64,000 bases of DNA from Nepenthes gracilis (lineage: Eukaryota > Streptophyta > Magnoliopsida > Caryophyllales > Nepenthaceae). The stretch spans positions 28,513,540-28,577,539 of the forward strand of contig BSYO01000003.1 in NCBI GenBank assembly GCA_033239525.1. The letters run 5' to 3'. Positions 25,800 through 37,851 of the stretch are shown piece by piece (within the stretch, counting starts at the first letter, position 1; each line of letters begins with the position of its first letter). The position numbers and the translations under genes were made by a program. The notes beneath the pieces are model-generated. The model saw only the letters and a list, made by a program, of their open reading frames with translations. It was not told where the DNA came from and ran no database searches.

Positions 25800-27323
25800 A
25801 TGGCGTCTAAGGTTGAGTCAATTAAATCTGTTCTTACCACTGAAGAGATGGAGAAGATCATTTTCCAGTACAAGATTCCAAGTTCATATCTGCGTTCGAT
25901 ACCGAAGGAGACCGATAGAGCCGATTCTCCTCCGACTGGATATATCACCGTATACGAAGCGCATTTGAAGAGTGGCCTTCGTTTCCCCCTCGCATCAGAA
26001 CTTCAAACGATTTTCTCTGATTTGGGCGTATCCATCGCACGATATCATGCGAACGCCGTGAGGTATCTCTGCAACCTCTGTATATTTTTTCGTCTTCGAG
26101 GTATGACCCTTAGCACCTCCGTTGTTAGAGCTTTGTTCAAGTTTTGTCAAAATGGGGATTGGATATCCCTGTCTCCTCGAGACTTGAATATTAGTGGGGT
26201 TATCATCGATACGGTCAAAAATTGGAAAGACTGCTTTTCTTTTTTTCTTGCTGTCCCTCAAACTGGCATTCCTAATGCCTGGGTAAAATCCCCGACCGCT
26301 CCATCCCCGGAAGAGGAGTCAGTGAAACCTCAAATCAAAATGATTAAATCGAATATGGAGTCATTTTCTGATAAGGGACGCTTGTTTACTCCTGAGATTT
26401 TTGCTCTGACCAAATGGGGGTCTTTAACTGGTAAAGTTGGAACTTCAGAGCCAACTCCCAAAAAGCTTAAAAGGAAAGCAAAGGACACCGCGCCACGGGG
26501 GCGTAAACGTTTAGTTGTTTCACCCAGTCAATCTCCTTCTTCTGATACTGCTGAGGTTGGTGTCTCTATGACTGAAAAGTTAAAAGGGGTATAGGAAGAA
26601 AATCCTGTTAGTGAGTCCTTGGCTGCCTCTGAGATGGGAGCCGATGAAATGACCATCGCTCCATACACCATATCGACTCCACTCCAAGGAATTTTTTTCC
26701 TATTGTTGAAAGGCCTACTGAAGAAACTCCTGCTCCGGCTATTTCTACTCTTACTCCGGTCTTACCTGTTCCTACTCCGGCGGTTTCTACTCCGCCTCTC
26801 CCTCAAGGTTCAACTGATCCGGTCGTTCACTCTCCTCTCCGGAGTTCAGCTGGTCCGGATCCGGAGCAAGCTCCGGCCTCTTCGCGTCGTTTACCTTTGA
26901 AGACCGCAGCTCAAAAAGCCCGCTATATAACAGTAAGATTTTGAAAAGAGATTTTCTCCTATTATTATTATTATTATTATTTTTTTTTTTTTTTACTTAC
27001 TTTTGACTGATCCTTGTGCTCAACAGAGTGAGAAAATGGGTGAGATTTTAAATCTCTGCTTAACCCAACGTGATTTGAGGATGGAGCAGCTTGAGAAAGA
27101 AATTCAAAAACTTGAAAAAGAGCGCATTGATCCATCCGTCCTTGAAGAAATGAGAAATCGGGCTAGCGCTGATGCTGCTAAGATTGATCTTCTACAGAAG
27201 CGTATCTCAAGTATGGAGCTTGAGTTGCAGCATGCTAATGAAACTTTAAAGGCGTCCCAAGAGTATGCATCCACATATAATGCCAAGTTGGGAGCGGAGC
27301 TTATGGTCCGACTTAAGCCTTGA
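25800..27323 (+). pseudogene. Antisense extra ORF of Tat element (gypsy-type 'putative transposase' domain), two exons
   Basis: Runs opposite to gag-pol. Exon 1 is 25800-26932 and exon 2 27027-27323, joined in phase by a 94-bp GT-AG intron (26933-27026). Intact length would be about 475 residues. The N-terminal 160 residues include YITVYEAHLKSGLRFPL and ARYHANAVRYLCNLCIFF, resembling the plant 'putative gypsy type transposon' domain family (PF04195 by memory). A basic segment around KKLKRKAKD and GRKRLVV may be a nuclear signal. Then comes a Pro/Ser/Thr-rich linker, and exon 2 is a coiled coil (KMGEILNLCLTQRDLRMEQL onward). Exon 1 has a stop at 26592-26594 and a shift of frame near the T7 run at 26692-26698, so this copy is broken. 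The function of the family is unknown. A related gene lies in the second Tat element at 59666-62647. Confidence 0.8.
26955..26995. repeat. (TTA)n and poly-T run inside the small intron
   Basis: Seven ATT/TTA units followed by about 17 T. It lies upstream of the acceptor CTCAACAG at 27019-27026 and acts as polypyrimidine context. Confidence 0.8.
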
Positions 27324-27781
27324 AGAGGTGCGTCCCAGGCTTTGAATGCCCTACGGAATCCTTTTATGCCGAGAGATTGCTCCTAAGCTGGATCCAAATT
27401 TTCCGGTTGGCTTTTGATCCAAGGAATCTGGGCACCGTCTTAGATCGGACTTGGTAGACTTTTCATCGAACCTTCAACGCACCCCATCAAGTCCTCCACA
27501 TTAATTTTGATTTTCATTAACGTTGTCTTATGATAAGGAAAAATGTACCTAAAGCCCTTTATAAATGGAAAGAAATATTTTGACTTTTATTGAAAGAATT
27601 TTTTCAAATGCATTGCATTCCAAGTTCTAGGCACTAATTTTTCATTTGAGGTGCGAATTTATAGGCACCATTTCTTAATACGTGAAGAAACAATAAACGG
27701 ACCTTCCCGATTAGAGACAACTTATTTCTATTCGCAATTTTTCCGGTGGCTTGTCCGCTTCTCAAAACTAAATCTCCCACG

Positions 27782-28800
27782 TCAAACTCTGCCGCGCTTT
27801 TGTTCTCTTGTTGTAATCTTCTGCGTAATCAGATTCTTTGATAAGTCCGAACAGTACCCTTCTTTGTTTCTCAATTCTTCCAATAAGTCAAGGTTTTCCT
27901 TTAGCCGTTTTGAATTAGTGTGATAATCGAAATTTTCTATCCGAAGGTTTATCTCAATCGGTATCACCGCTTGATTCCAGTAGCATAAATCGAACGGTGT
28001 TTCTCTTGTTGACTCTTTAGGAGTCAATCCGGTTTGACCACAAAATTGATGGTAACTCATCGTACCCAAGAGCCCCTCGCTTCCTCCAATTTGGTCTTTA
28101 AACCATGCAGTAAAGTCTGGTTAGTTACCTCTATTTGGCCGTTTGCTTGTGGATAGGCAACAAAGGTATGTGCTAACCGGATCTTCAAATTTGAGCAAAA
28201 CTTAGTGAAGCGCTTCCCGTGAACCGGGTTCCGTTATCGATTACTATCGCTTCCGAACTCCAAACCGTGACAATGTTTTGTCCGCACGAACTCCGTCGCA
28301 TTATGTTCGATTATTTTTGCCAAGGGAGAAGCTTCCACCCATTTGGTAAAATAATCTATTCCAATTAAATAAACCTTCTTTGTCAAAAGGGTCCCGGTAT
28401 GTGTCCCCCATTGTGCGAAATTGTAAATTTTAGTTCGGTCGGAGGTGCGTGAGGAATGCTTCCGTGGATTTGGCAGTTCTTACATTTCTTGACGAAGTTT
28501 GCAGCGTCTTTTTTCATTGTTGGCCAAAAATAACCTTGTCGCATCAATTTGAAGGCAAGATTCTTTCCTCCTATATGGGATCCGCAAATTCCAAGGTGGA
28601 CCTCACCTAGTGCATAATCTGCTTCCTCCGGAGTTAGACATGTTAAATAAGGGACGGAGTACCCACGACGGTACTGATTTTAAAATCAATAACAACGTAC
28701 CCGAAAGCTTTTCTTTACTCGCTTTACTTCGTCCGGATTTTACGGAACTACTCCGTAGATAAGTATCGATAATAAGGAGTCATCCATTTCATCAACTTGA
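27782..28800 (-). pseudogene. Tat integrase remnant
   Basis: Minus-strand frames give the core segment IVIDNGTRF, then FCSNLKIRLAHTFVAYPQAN (the D-N-G-T-x-F and HxxPQxNGQxE parts of the DD35E core). Downstream come GLTPKESTRETPFDLCYWNQ and AVIPIEINL, the end of the catalytic region. The zinc-binding start is only partly readable (around 28500). Frameshifts separate the blocks, so no full enzyme is encoded. Confidence 0.75.
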
Positions 28801-28873
28801 GGATATCTTGATCTACTTCTTGAATACTTGGAGTAGTTAGAACTTCGCGCATACTGAGAGTTCTCCGGATTTT

Positions 28874-29270
28874 CTAAATTAAACTTTTTTTCGTTTTCGT
28901 TCTAGAAATATGGTGCATGTTGACTTTATCAAAATTTTGAAATGCACTTCTTACTTTAGCTAGGTATCTTGCTAGACATGAATTATGAAATCTCCCGAAC
29001 TTGATTGACCATTCGGAATCATATATTTTGCAATGCTTGGCCAAAAGTCCTCGCCAACGTAGCTTCATATTCAGCTACGTTGTTAGTTGTTGGGAATGAA
29101 AGCCTTAATGAATATAGAATTTCCATTCCTTCCGGAGTTTGCAACATCACTTTCTGATTGTGTAGAAGATCCGCCCACATACATCGTCCACGAGTGGACA
29201 ATTCAAATCCGGTTGATCTTTTCATCTTACGCTTCATCATTTTTGGGTTTTGAAAAGGAAATTTCAACAA
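28874..29270 (-). pseudogene. Second (archaeal-type) RNase H of Tat element
   Basis: Two overlapping minus-strand frames read WTMYVGGSSTQSES, then VMLQTPEGMEILYSLRLSFP and TTNNVAEYEATLA. This order (VDGSS, GAGVVLxTPEG, NNxAEYEALLAGL) is that of the additional RNase H found downstream of the normal one in Tat elements. The first catalytic Asp (VDGSS) is Gly here (VGGSS), so the domain is inactive. A one-base shift lies between the two segments. Confidence 0.75.
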
Positions 29271-29380
29271 AAAAAGTCTTTGTCCTTTTATTGACGGTCT
29301 TGGCTTGTACTAATATCAAATTCTCCAAGTTCGATTGCCCATTTGACCAATCGAATGTATCCGATTTTTGTAAGATCCCT

Positions 29381-29720
29381 TTAAGAGGTTGATGCAGCGA
29401 GACCGGTTATCTTATGGGCTTGGAAATACGGCCTTAGTTTTCTTGCTGAATAAACAAGAGCTAGCACTATTTTTTCGGCATGTGTATAACGGCTTTCTAC
29501 TTCGGACAGCGTTTTACTGACATAGTAAACCGGTCTTTGAACATCCGTCTGTTGCTGGATTAAAATCGAACTCAATGCTGCATCAGAAACCGCTAGATAT
29601 AAAAATAACTCCTCTCCCTCTAATGGTGACGTCAGAAGAGGAGGGTTGGCTAAATACTCTTTTAAATTTTGAAAAGCGGCTATTCTTGAACTGGAAACCA
29701 TTTGCTCTGGTTCCTCTTAA
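29381..29720 (-). pseudogene. Ty3-type RNase H of Tat element
   Basis: A continuous minus-strand segment reads LFLYLAVSDAALSSILIQQQ, then RPVYYVSKTLSEVESRYTHA and EKIVLALVYSARKLRPYF. These are the hallmarks of the gypsy RNase H domain (LYLAVSxxAVSxVL, VYYVSKxLxxAExRY, EKLxLALVxxxRKLRPYFQ). It is followed on the same strand by the second RNase H. Confidence 0.85.
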
Positions 29721-30828
29721 AGCTTTGAAAAATGGAAGGTACTTCTTTCTGATAAAAATCGGGAGAGTCTTTGCAAGCCTTCCCGTAAGCCGTTGAACTT
29801 CTTTTATGGTTTTTAGCGGACTCATTTCGCATTTTATTTTTTCGGATTGGCCTCGATTCCTCGCTTTGAAACGATAAATCCCAAAAATTTGCCCAAGATA
29901 CTCCGAAAGCACATTTGGTTGGATTTAATTTCATACGATGTTTTAGGAGCACTTCAAAAGCTTCTTCCAAATCGGTGTGTGTGATCGTCCATGACTTTAC
30001 TTTTAACGAGCATATAAATACTTCCATGTTCCCGCGATCGATTGCGAACAATTTGTTCACCAGTCTTTGATATGTTGCTCCGGCGTTCTTTAATCAGAAC
30101 GGCATTACTTTGTAACAGTAAGTGCCTTGGTCGGTCATAAAGGAGGTGTGTTCTTCGTCCTCCGGGCTCATGCTTATCTGGTTATAATCGGAGTACGCGT
30201 CCGTAAAACTGAGTAGTTCATGTCCGGAAGTTGAATCTACCAATAGATCAATTCTTGGCAAAGGAAAACTGTCCTTTGGGCAGGCTTTATTCAAATTGGT
30301 AAAATCCACGCACATCCTCCATTTTTCGTTGCTCTTTTTTACCATAACCACATTAGAAAGCCAGTCCGGATACTGGACTTCCCTTATGAAACCGGCATCC
30401 AGCAAATTTTTCACTTCCTCCCTGATTGCAATGAGTTTCTCAACCGAGTAGTTCCTCCGTTTTTGTCTAATCGGTTTGTGATTAGGATCCAAATTTAATT
30501 TATGGACCATCACTTCGGTTGGAATCCCAGGCATATCAGATGATGTCAATCCTTGTTCAAGGAACTTAATTAACCGCCTGGAAACCGGTCCGGTCAATGA
30601 GTTTCCTATTTGTACGCATTTTTCCGGATCTGTTGGATCCAACGGAATTAAATCAGTAACTTCTCCGGACTGGGATTGTTGCAACGTACTTTCGTCTCGA
30701 TAGTCAAAATCTTCCACAGACCGGTCTTGAACATTTTTCTCAACTTGGGATAAATAACATGTTCTTCCGGTAACTTGATCTCCTAATATTTCTCCAGCCC
30801 CATTTAATGTTGGGAACTTCATTTTCAA
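29680..30828 (-). pseudogene. Tat reverse transcriptase, active site lost
   Basis: The main segment 30828-30094 (244 codons) carries the linker DPNHKPIRQKRRNYSVEK, then VMVKKSNEKWRMCVDFTNLN and SFPLPRIDLLVDSTSGHELL, the first RT blocks with the conserved Asp of fingers/palm changed to Ala in SFTDAYSDYNQI-like sequence partly preserved. The next segment (30060-29680) should contain YVDDM but reads VFICSLKVKS, so the two catalytic Asp are gone. It then continues with LEEAFEVLLKHRMKLNPTK. At least two frameshifts break the gene. Confidence 0.85.
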
Positions 30829-30979
30829 ATGGGGAATGGATGTTAAAAAAAAATTGCAAACTTAGAATTGCATTATAAATCAAGCGGTCCACTACCGAAT
30901 GTCGATTCGTGAGAAGCGTTGGGTAAGTTCCCAATGTAACCTCCAATTGGATGGTTCCTTTGGTTTTCATTTCTCACTC

Positions 30980-31100
30980 CTGGTCCATTGAGGCCGGAGT
31001 TGATTAATTTTTAAACCCAATTTAATGAAAGCATCGAAATAAAGTAAATTACTAGAGCTTCCATTATCTATAAATATTTGTTTCATCCGGTAATCTACAT
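30980..31100 (-). pseudogene. Tat aspartic protease active-site segment
   Basis: Minus-strand translation reads IFIDNGSSSNLLYFDAFIKL, equivalent to the VDxGSSADILFxDAFxKLGL active-site block of Tat proteases. The catalytic Asp of D-N-G-S is present. Surrounding sequence is frameshifted. Confidence 0.75.
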
Positions 31101-31369
31101 TACCATCGAAACCAAGGCGGATCTGACTAATGGATCTGAATGTGGTGTTCTCACATGATCCATATCCTCCTTACTAAAACTAATTACATCATCACTTTCA
31201 AACTTCCGCTTCCTATCACTCCTGATGACATCCATTTGACCGAGGCCTTGGCCGATCTCGGTGGTTATCATGTTTACCACTCCCCCCCACCACACGGCTT
31301 TTCGATTGTGGTTTGCTCCGTCTCTTCTTCTTCGAACCAGTGTTATCTTCCTCGGTTTCTTCAAGAATT

Positions 31370-32759
31370 TCTTGAGATGCCCTTTCTGATCAAAATTTCA
31401 ATTTCCCTTTGCGAGTCCAACATTCCTCGGTTCCATGCCTAATAATGGCAAAACTTACTTTGATCTCCGACTTCTGGGTTCTTTGGGGTTCTTGGCCACT
31501 TAAAGAATTTTTTCCTCCCGTATTTATATCGGGATATTTGTTCTTGAATCATTTAATGGGGTAGGATCGAAGGGCCCGAACTCTCTTCGTGCTTCATTCT
31601 TGAACTTCCTTAATGAGATCTCTCATCCTCGTTCCTTCTTCTTTTCGGTGAACCACGATAAGGAGGATTCACCACTGCGGGTTTCTTAGCCTCATTGGCT
31701 TCCTCACCGCCACGTACGCTCGAGCAAAGAACCTCCATCTCTCTAAAAGTTTGTGGATTTGTGTGGGCCAAATGTTTAAAAATTCTCATCCAGTTTGCAA
31801 TAAAAGTATTTAATTTCACTTCGTCGGTGAGGCGTGGAATTCGGCGAGCCGGAAGTGAATCTTGACAGAAGCTCTTCAAGTTTTCATTTGGACCTGTTTG
31901 ATACGGGCCAAGTGCCGTGGTTGTTTTTCTATTCTCCTCGCTTGAAGCAAATTGAGAGAGAAAATTTTACGCTAACTCTTGGAAGGACCGAATTGAGTTA
32001 GATGGCATCCTAGTAAAACCAGATTCTTACGTCCCCCTTCAAAGTTAATGGGAAGCATTGACACATCATCATTTCATCTAATCCTTGGAAACTCAACAAG
32101 GTCCGGAAGTGATCTAAATGATCCATTGGGTCAGTACTTTCGTCATATGTGTCAATGACTGGCATTTTGAATTTCGGAGGTAAAGGACAGGTCCGGATTT
32201 CCGTTGTGAATGGGGACCTCCTTAGATCGCTGGTCCGTCCTTCAGATTTTTCTCCGAAAAGATAATCCCATATCTTTTCTGATTTTTCTTCTTTAGGTAC
32301 TACAGCAGATTTCTTGGTATTGAGATAAGTTCTCAATTCCTCAGGAGCTTCGGATCGGAGATTCTTGACGTTTTTGGCATTGAGATAGGTTTTCAATTCC
32401 TCTGGAGCTTCAGATTGATGATGTTGGGCATTTTTTGAATTGAGATAAACTCTCATTGAATATCCGCTTATTTCTTCCATCCGAGGCAAATTGGAGGAAG
32501 CTTCCTCCCGGTCAAGTGTCTTCTTTCACTCCGGGATTTCGTCTTTTCCGGCCAGTCTTCCACGGATCTTGGGCCCAACCGGCCCTCTAAAGATCGGCCT
32601 TCGCCCCTTTCTCTTGAAAATATTCTTTCTTGGATGTGCACGATGTTCCATTGAAGCAGGAACATCGTTCTTTGAAGAATGGGCGTCCGACTTTTGACAT
32701 CCCACTTCTTTGCGTGGAGACCGAATCTCTTGAGTCATTTGTTCCATACGGGCGTTCAT
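31370..32759 (-). pseudogene. Tat gag remnant
   Basis: N-terminal polar region from about 32759 (MNARMEQMTQEIRSPRKEV...). A segment at 32489-32010 carries DPMDHLDHFRTLLSFQG and FPLTLKGDVRIWFY, the retrotransposon gag core. A segment at 31879-31610 carries RIPRLTDEVKLNTFI and IFKHLAHTNPQTF. A decayed knuckle near 31380-31460 (KFCHY...REIEILIRKG) lacks the full cysteine pattern. The arms are out of frame with each other. A short internal duplication of about 60 bp (ELKTYLNAKN / ELRTYLNTKK, 32300-32460) is present three times. Confidence 0.8.
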
Positions 32760-32944
32760 TGTCGGTATGAGTTGGTCTTGTGGATTTCTTTCCTGCTCTC
32801 CAAAGGAATGTTATTTTCAGAACGGCATCTTCTAATGCCTAGGCATACTTATTTATAAGCACTTATTGTCGGAGCACTTTGTGGCGTTCAGTGTTAACCA
32901 TTTTATTTTTATTTATATTTTTAGTGGTGAATCAAGCTTTTGTC

Positions 32945-32965
32945 CGATTCCCACAGACGGGCCAA
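32945..32965 (-). promoter_or_regulatory. Primer-binding site of Tat element
   Basis: Adjacent to the 5' LTR, the minus strand reads TTGGCCCGTCTGTGGG. Tat elements often have TTGGCGCCGTCTGTGGG here, so this copy seems to have lost one base. The second element has a related site at 56505-56520. Confidence 0.7.
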
Positions 32966-33561
32966 TGTTGCGGATGAGTCCGAGTTCGAGGATACGGTAA
33001 AGCGGATGCAGTCCTGGTGATTTGGATTATTCCGGTTCTCCGTCTTCTTGAACTCACGTCCTACACAACACAATCAATGGTGTGAGCCAATGGGGCTAAA
33101 TCCCCAAAGTACGCCAAGTCGGTCATTTGCCTTTTTTGAGAATAAAAGGGAAAGATATAATTTTGTTCTTCTTTTAGATATTTAGAGATTAAGAGAGAAT
33201 TTTCTTGGACTGAAAAAGAAGTCCCCTTCATCTGAGGATTACCTTTCCTTTTATAGGGCTTCCTTTTCAATTTCATAACTTACCCGGAGAAGTTATATTT
33301 TTCCGGATAAGTACATTTGGTTTTTTCCAACTCCTGTTGATTTATTAACTTTCACTCCGGGTGGTTTATTAACTTCCACTACGGGTGGTTTCTTAACCTC
33401 CCACACCGGGTGGTTTCTTAACCTCCCACTCCGGGTGGTTTTTTAACTCCTCCGGTTGTTATGACGGTTCATTCTCAGAATTGAACCGTAAAAGTTATTA
33501 GGAGTTTCCATATTTTATCCCACGGGTGGTTTATCAGTTATTCGGGTAATAATACCCATCA
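32966..33561 (-). repeat. LTR (5' LTR of Tat element)
   Basis: Starts TGTTGCGGATG and ends AATACCCATCA on the + strand. On the minus strand it begins TGATGGGTATTATTACC. It pairs with 24378-24949. Four units of the 24-bp CACTCCGGGTGG repeat lie at about 33350-33452. Confidence 0.93.
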
Positions 33562-36500
33562 TATTTAAACAATTCTAAAATTAACCTTAATCTAAATACT
33601 TACATTTTTAGTTTTTTTTATTGTAGCATGTATGATTGATATATGATTTGTAGCTTATTTCTTATATAGAATAAATTTGATACTAAAATAAGAGATTCAA
33701 TAATAAAATTAGGAAAATAAAAATGAAAAAAAAAAAAGAAGCTGAAAAGTTGCTAGAATTTTAACTTTTTCTTCATTTAAAAATCTAAATCTTTAAATTA
33801 TTTTGATAAATAAAATATATACCTTTTTAGAATTCTATTTCATGGGGTACCACCTATCGGCTTTGAAAATAGTTTGTTATAGCTAGATAATGAATTTGAT
33901 TAAAATAAGGTCATTTGACTGGCTTGATTCTATTAAATTAAAATTTTATAAAATTTAGTTAATATATATGAACATTATGGATAGATATATCATAAGATTA
34001 AATCTGATTAATTTTTAAATATAGCACAATTATAAGTAAAAATTGACCAATTTGGCCTTGTTTGGCCCTATTGGTTATATATATATATATGTTCAATAAA
34101 TATTAAGTTCATACAATTATTATAATAAAAAATATTTTTATATAATTAATAATTTTTTGAAAAATTTTATTCAAATGAATAATTAGATATCAACTGGTAT
34201 AATTTTAAAAATATTGTGTATATTTAGATATTTTTTATATAATAAAAATATTTGAAAATAAAGAAACTTCTAGAACAAGCCTAAATTGGCCCAAGTTTGG
34301 ATTATAATTTTGATACAGATGGTTGGGCTATTTCTGACGCGATTAATAATTTTTATATTGATGCGTTTCAATGACCCGAATTACATGTGAATTAAGGAGC
34401 CAAGTTGATCACTCGATTGGTCCGATTGGCGGCAGTTCCATCTTTGTAACTGTTAATCATTGCCTTATGCATTATAATAAATTAAATGAGATGTATAAGA
34501 TATATGAGACTTATTTTTTTGTATATTCTTTAATATTTAAATCAATGATTTTTCTTAAAAAATAAAAATATGAAAAAAGAAAACTTGAATTGAAAGATAG
34601 TGGGAATATGTGTGAGTTGGGAAAGATGTGGTTTCACTACCCTGGAGTGCACTACTCGCTTGAGTGTCTTTTTTGAATTTTTTTTCACTCATTTTTCTCA
34701 TCAATTTGGAAGGAGTTAAATTTATAATCGAAGGTCTAACCAATTGATTAGATCCTAAAAATATTGCTTATGCTAGAAGTTGTTTTTGTGATAGTGAATG
34801 AAAATGAGTTACCTTTAAAATATAACCGCCCTTTGAATCAATTGAAAAACAATCTAACTATTGATATGGATATTATTTTGAATGTTTCTAGATCGGGTCA
34901 TTTATTGGTATATTATTATCTTTCGATTGTCCGTAACTATTTATCAGGATTAAATACTCCATTTAATGCCTTATAAAATCGTTACCTAGAATACCTAATT
35001 GGTTTAATACACTCATATCTAAGCCGTTGATATTTGAGCCCTATTTCAACTTTAGGCTAGGTCGATTTGCCATGGATCATATCCAACACTTACAAATTTG
35101 ATAAGAGTCTTGTCTAGACCTGCTGCTGACAAAACCAAAAATGTATGCAAAAATAAATCAAAAATAATTTTTTATAAATTTGTACTTAATTTTTTTTATT
35201 TTTAATTATTAATCAATACCGAGAGAGAGAGAGAGAGCGGGGTGGGGGTGGGGGAAGAGGGAGAGGGAGTTAAAATTAAGCGTAAAGGAAGGAAACGTGG
35301 GTCAAATTTTGTTTGTATTTCTTCCAGTAGTGCAAATGTGCTTGCTGCAGTGGAACTGCTTGGCGGGACAGCCTGGCGTTCTTATCTTCCCGCCTTGATT
35401 TCTCCGCTTATTCACAGTTCTATCCTCACATCGCTCGTTTTCCTATTTTGCCCCACCCATTCAAATATTCAAATATATATATATATATTATTTTTTTTTT
35501 ATTTATTTATCCGATGGTGTGAATAAGAATATCATCTAATTGTTAGGCACATGGGGAATGATAATTAGAGCTGAGGCAATACTTAGTTAATGAAGGAAAC
35601 TATATCCTAGTGATATATTTGTTTGATGATCATTTTATCGTAGTATAAATGACATAATTTTATTCATAACATGCTTATAAAATTTTTTGAATTAAATTTG
35701 TAAAGATATATCGGTACCAAAAGACACACGAGCCATTGTTGGAAAGACTACTAATACCAATAAATATAAGGTTAATAGGAACAGAAAACAATGATTTTTG
35801 ATTCTTAGTTTTTGCATGTAAGTACTAACAATACATATTTTTTATTTATTAGTGTTTATTTTTTTTTACAATTTTTTATTAGTTAATCGGTTAATTGTGA
35901 ATTTATTTGATAATAATTATTTTTATAAATGTGCTAAGTATAAGAGAACGGCTTTAGAGGCCGCCACTGTGAAAGAAGAATAGCTTCAATATGTACCAAT
36001 GAGACATGACTGCCTAAAGCATTCAATGATAATAAGCAACCTTATATATCAATAATATTCGATTGTACAATAAAGAAAATAGAAATCAATAATTTTTAAA
36101 GAAAAAATGGAAACCAGAGTTATGTTTTCTTCAATGTACATATTCTAAGCAGTTTTTAGTTTAAGTTATTGTATTTGATTGATTGGATTTATTAAAAATT
36201 TGACCTCTAGACTAGTTTTATAATATAGTTATTTATTTATTTTTAGAAGTTCTTGATGCAAGTTTGACTTTTGTTGTTAGGAATTATACGTGTATTGAAT
36301 CTTAAGATGGGAGATATGAAAAATTTTATTCTAATAAATCTACTACTCAACTAAGTTCAATTTATCAACTCAGCTCATTTGGGTTTGAAAGCATCTCTAG
36401 GGCGCTTTCGAGCGCGGGCTTCGGAGTGGGCCCCTAAATCGTTCGCCCACCTTCTCCGGGAGGTTGCGATTTAAAATAACAAAGGCACTTGTCGTATCTA

Positions 36501-37851
36501 TTTATTTTTTTGTTTTACTCATCTTTAGGGCGTTGCTCGTTAAAGGGTAGGAAGTTATGAGTTTTTTAATATCATAAGATGTTTTTAATTAATATGTAAT
36601 TGGTGAGACTAATCGGATCCGTTGTGTTTGAGGTGTTGGACATGAAGATTGAGACCAAGATTTTTTTACGTGGAAAACCTCCTCTTGAATGGGAGGAAAA
36701 ACCACGAGCTCGGGGCATTGCTTCTATTTAGGTTGAAATCTTTCAAGTTTCTCTCTTGGAAAACTATACTCGTTGGGAGCCTTTTACTCTTCTTTTTGGA
36801 GTTAATTTTGGGGAAGGAGTGTCATCCCCTTAGAAAGGGACCTCGATTTAAATAAACACGTATATCGGGTGGTTGAAAATTAAAAATGCTACTGATGTCT
36901 AAAAATTTACTTAACGATTAATTTGTTTGTTTATATTCTATTTATTTGCGAGGTTTGTTGGGAATCGACAAATTTGTCTAGTTGGCATTCTATGAGCGGT
37001 CCTCGTCCCTGAGTGGGGCACCTTGTGAGCTCGCGGACTCGTGAGGGCATCCATTCTTGGAGGATATTATATATTTTCTTGATCTCTTGGGCAATTTTGG
37101 AACTCAAAGGAGTTTCTGCCGTTTTGCGTTCTCAATAGACCCAAGTATTCTTAGCGTTATCCTCGAGTTTTCTTCATGTTTGACGAGACTTTTTAGGTTT
37201 TTAGTATATTATATATACCGTTTGGGCATTTCTTCACGTGTGTGTGTGTGTGTGTGTGTGTACGTGTAGGGGTAAGATGTCAATGTATTAATTTAAAGAC
37301 CGATCAATATATTGATTAGCTATTGAAAAAGCATGTTGCTAAATATCGTAAAAATTTTTAATAAATTTGGCTCGTTAAGTTTGCTGAGGTGAGCCAAAAT
37401 AAACTTTAATCGAATAATTGTAAGTACAAGCATTAACGTTAGATGTAGCAGTGGGGATTGACCATTCTCGATCTTGCTTGGCATATAACTTCTCCCGCGG
37501 CTAATTTTGAAAACATGGCCCCCACATGAACCGAGCATCTGTAATAAAAATGAGACGGAGGGTAGTTAGGTCATTTTGTTTGCCTCTCGGGCCTCAGGAG
37601 GGCGAGATCAGCTACGACTGTGCGCAAGTCTGGACTCTCACTTCTTCAAATAAGAGTGGCAATTTCCGTAAATGAGTTCACTGCTGAGGTTAATTGTACA
37701 TGATAAATCAAAAATATATCGAACGGAAGATGCAACTTTGCCATCTAGAAAAACGCCATTATCATCCAGCAAGCGACGACTCGGAAGGGAGAGATCAAAG
37801 CAGAGTTGGCAGAAAGAGAGCGAGAGAACGAGGGAGAAGAAAAAGGCATTG
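33562..37851. other. Intergenic DNA upstream of the RNA-binding protein gene
   Basis: Very AT-rich up to 35200. It includes a purine-rich (GA)n/G-rich tract at 35221-35275, a (TA)n at 34078-34091 and a (GT)n microsatellite at about 37236-37262. The section 36410-37060 is less AT-rich and contains a near inverted phrase GTGGAAAACC...GGAAAAACCAC like that seen in some LTR ends, but no LTR could be delimited. The promoter of the next gene must lie in the last part; no convincing TATA box was chosen. Confidence 0.5.
37236..37262. repeat. (GT)n microsatellite
   Basis: About 12 GT units flanked by CAC and TACGTG, roughly 600 bp upstream of the RNA-binding protein start codon. Confidence 0.9.

Larger units (their letters stand above)
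24378..33561 (-). mobile_element. Tat-lineage Ty3/gypsy retrotransposon, 9.2 kb, decayed
   Basis: Bounded by two LTRs (24378-24949, 32966-33561), each with TG...CA ends on both strands. Flanking pentamers CATTT (24373-24377) and TATTT (33562-33566) differ by one base and are probably the target duplication. Element order on the minus strand: 5' LTR, primer-binding site, gag (32.76-31.3 kb), protease (31.1-31.0), RT (30.8-29.7), RNase H (29.7-29.4), archaeal-type RNase H (29.27-28.9), integrase (28.8-27.8), then an extra gene in the opposite direction (25.8-27.3), a 48-bp minisatellite, polypurine tract and 3' LTR. Tandem repeats near the 3' end, a second RNase H and an antisense extra ORF are known traits of the Tat group. 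Frameshifts and active-site losses show it is no longer autonomous. The word CTCCGG is strikingly frequent along the element. Confidence 0.93.

Noticed and set aside
37672..37851. Upstream in-frame ATG extending the RNA-binding protein by 60 residues
   Set aside because: The extension is Ser/Lys/Arg-rich and unlike relatives, and the ATG at 37852 gives the usual N-terminus and family length.
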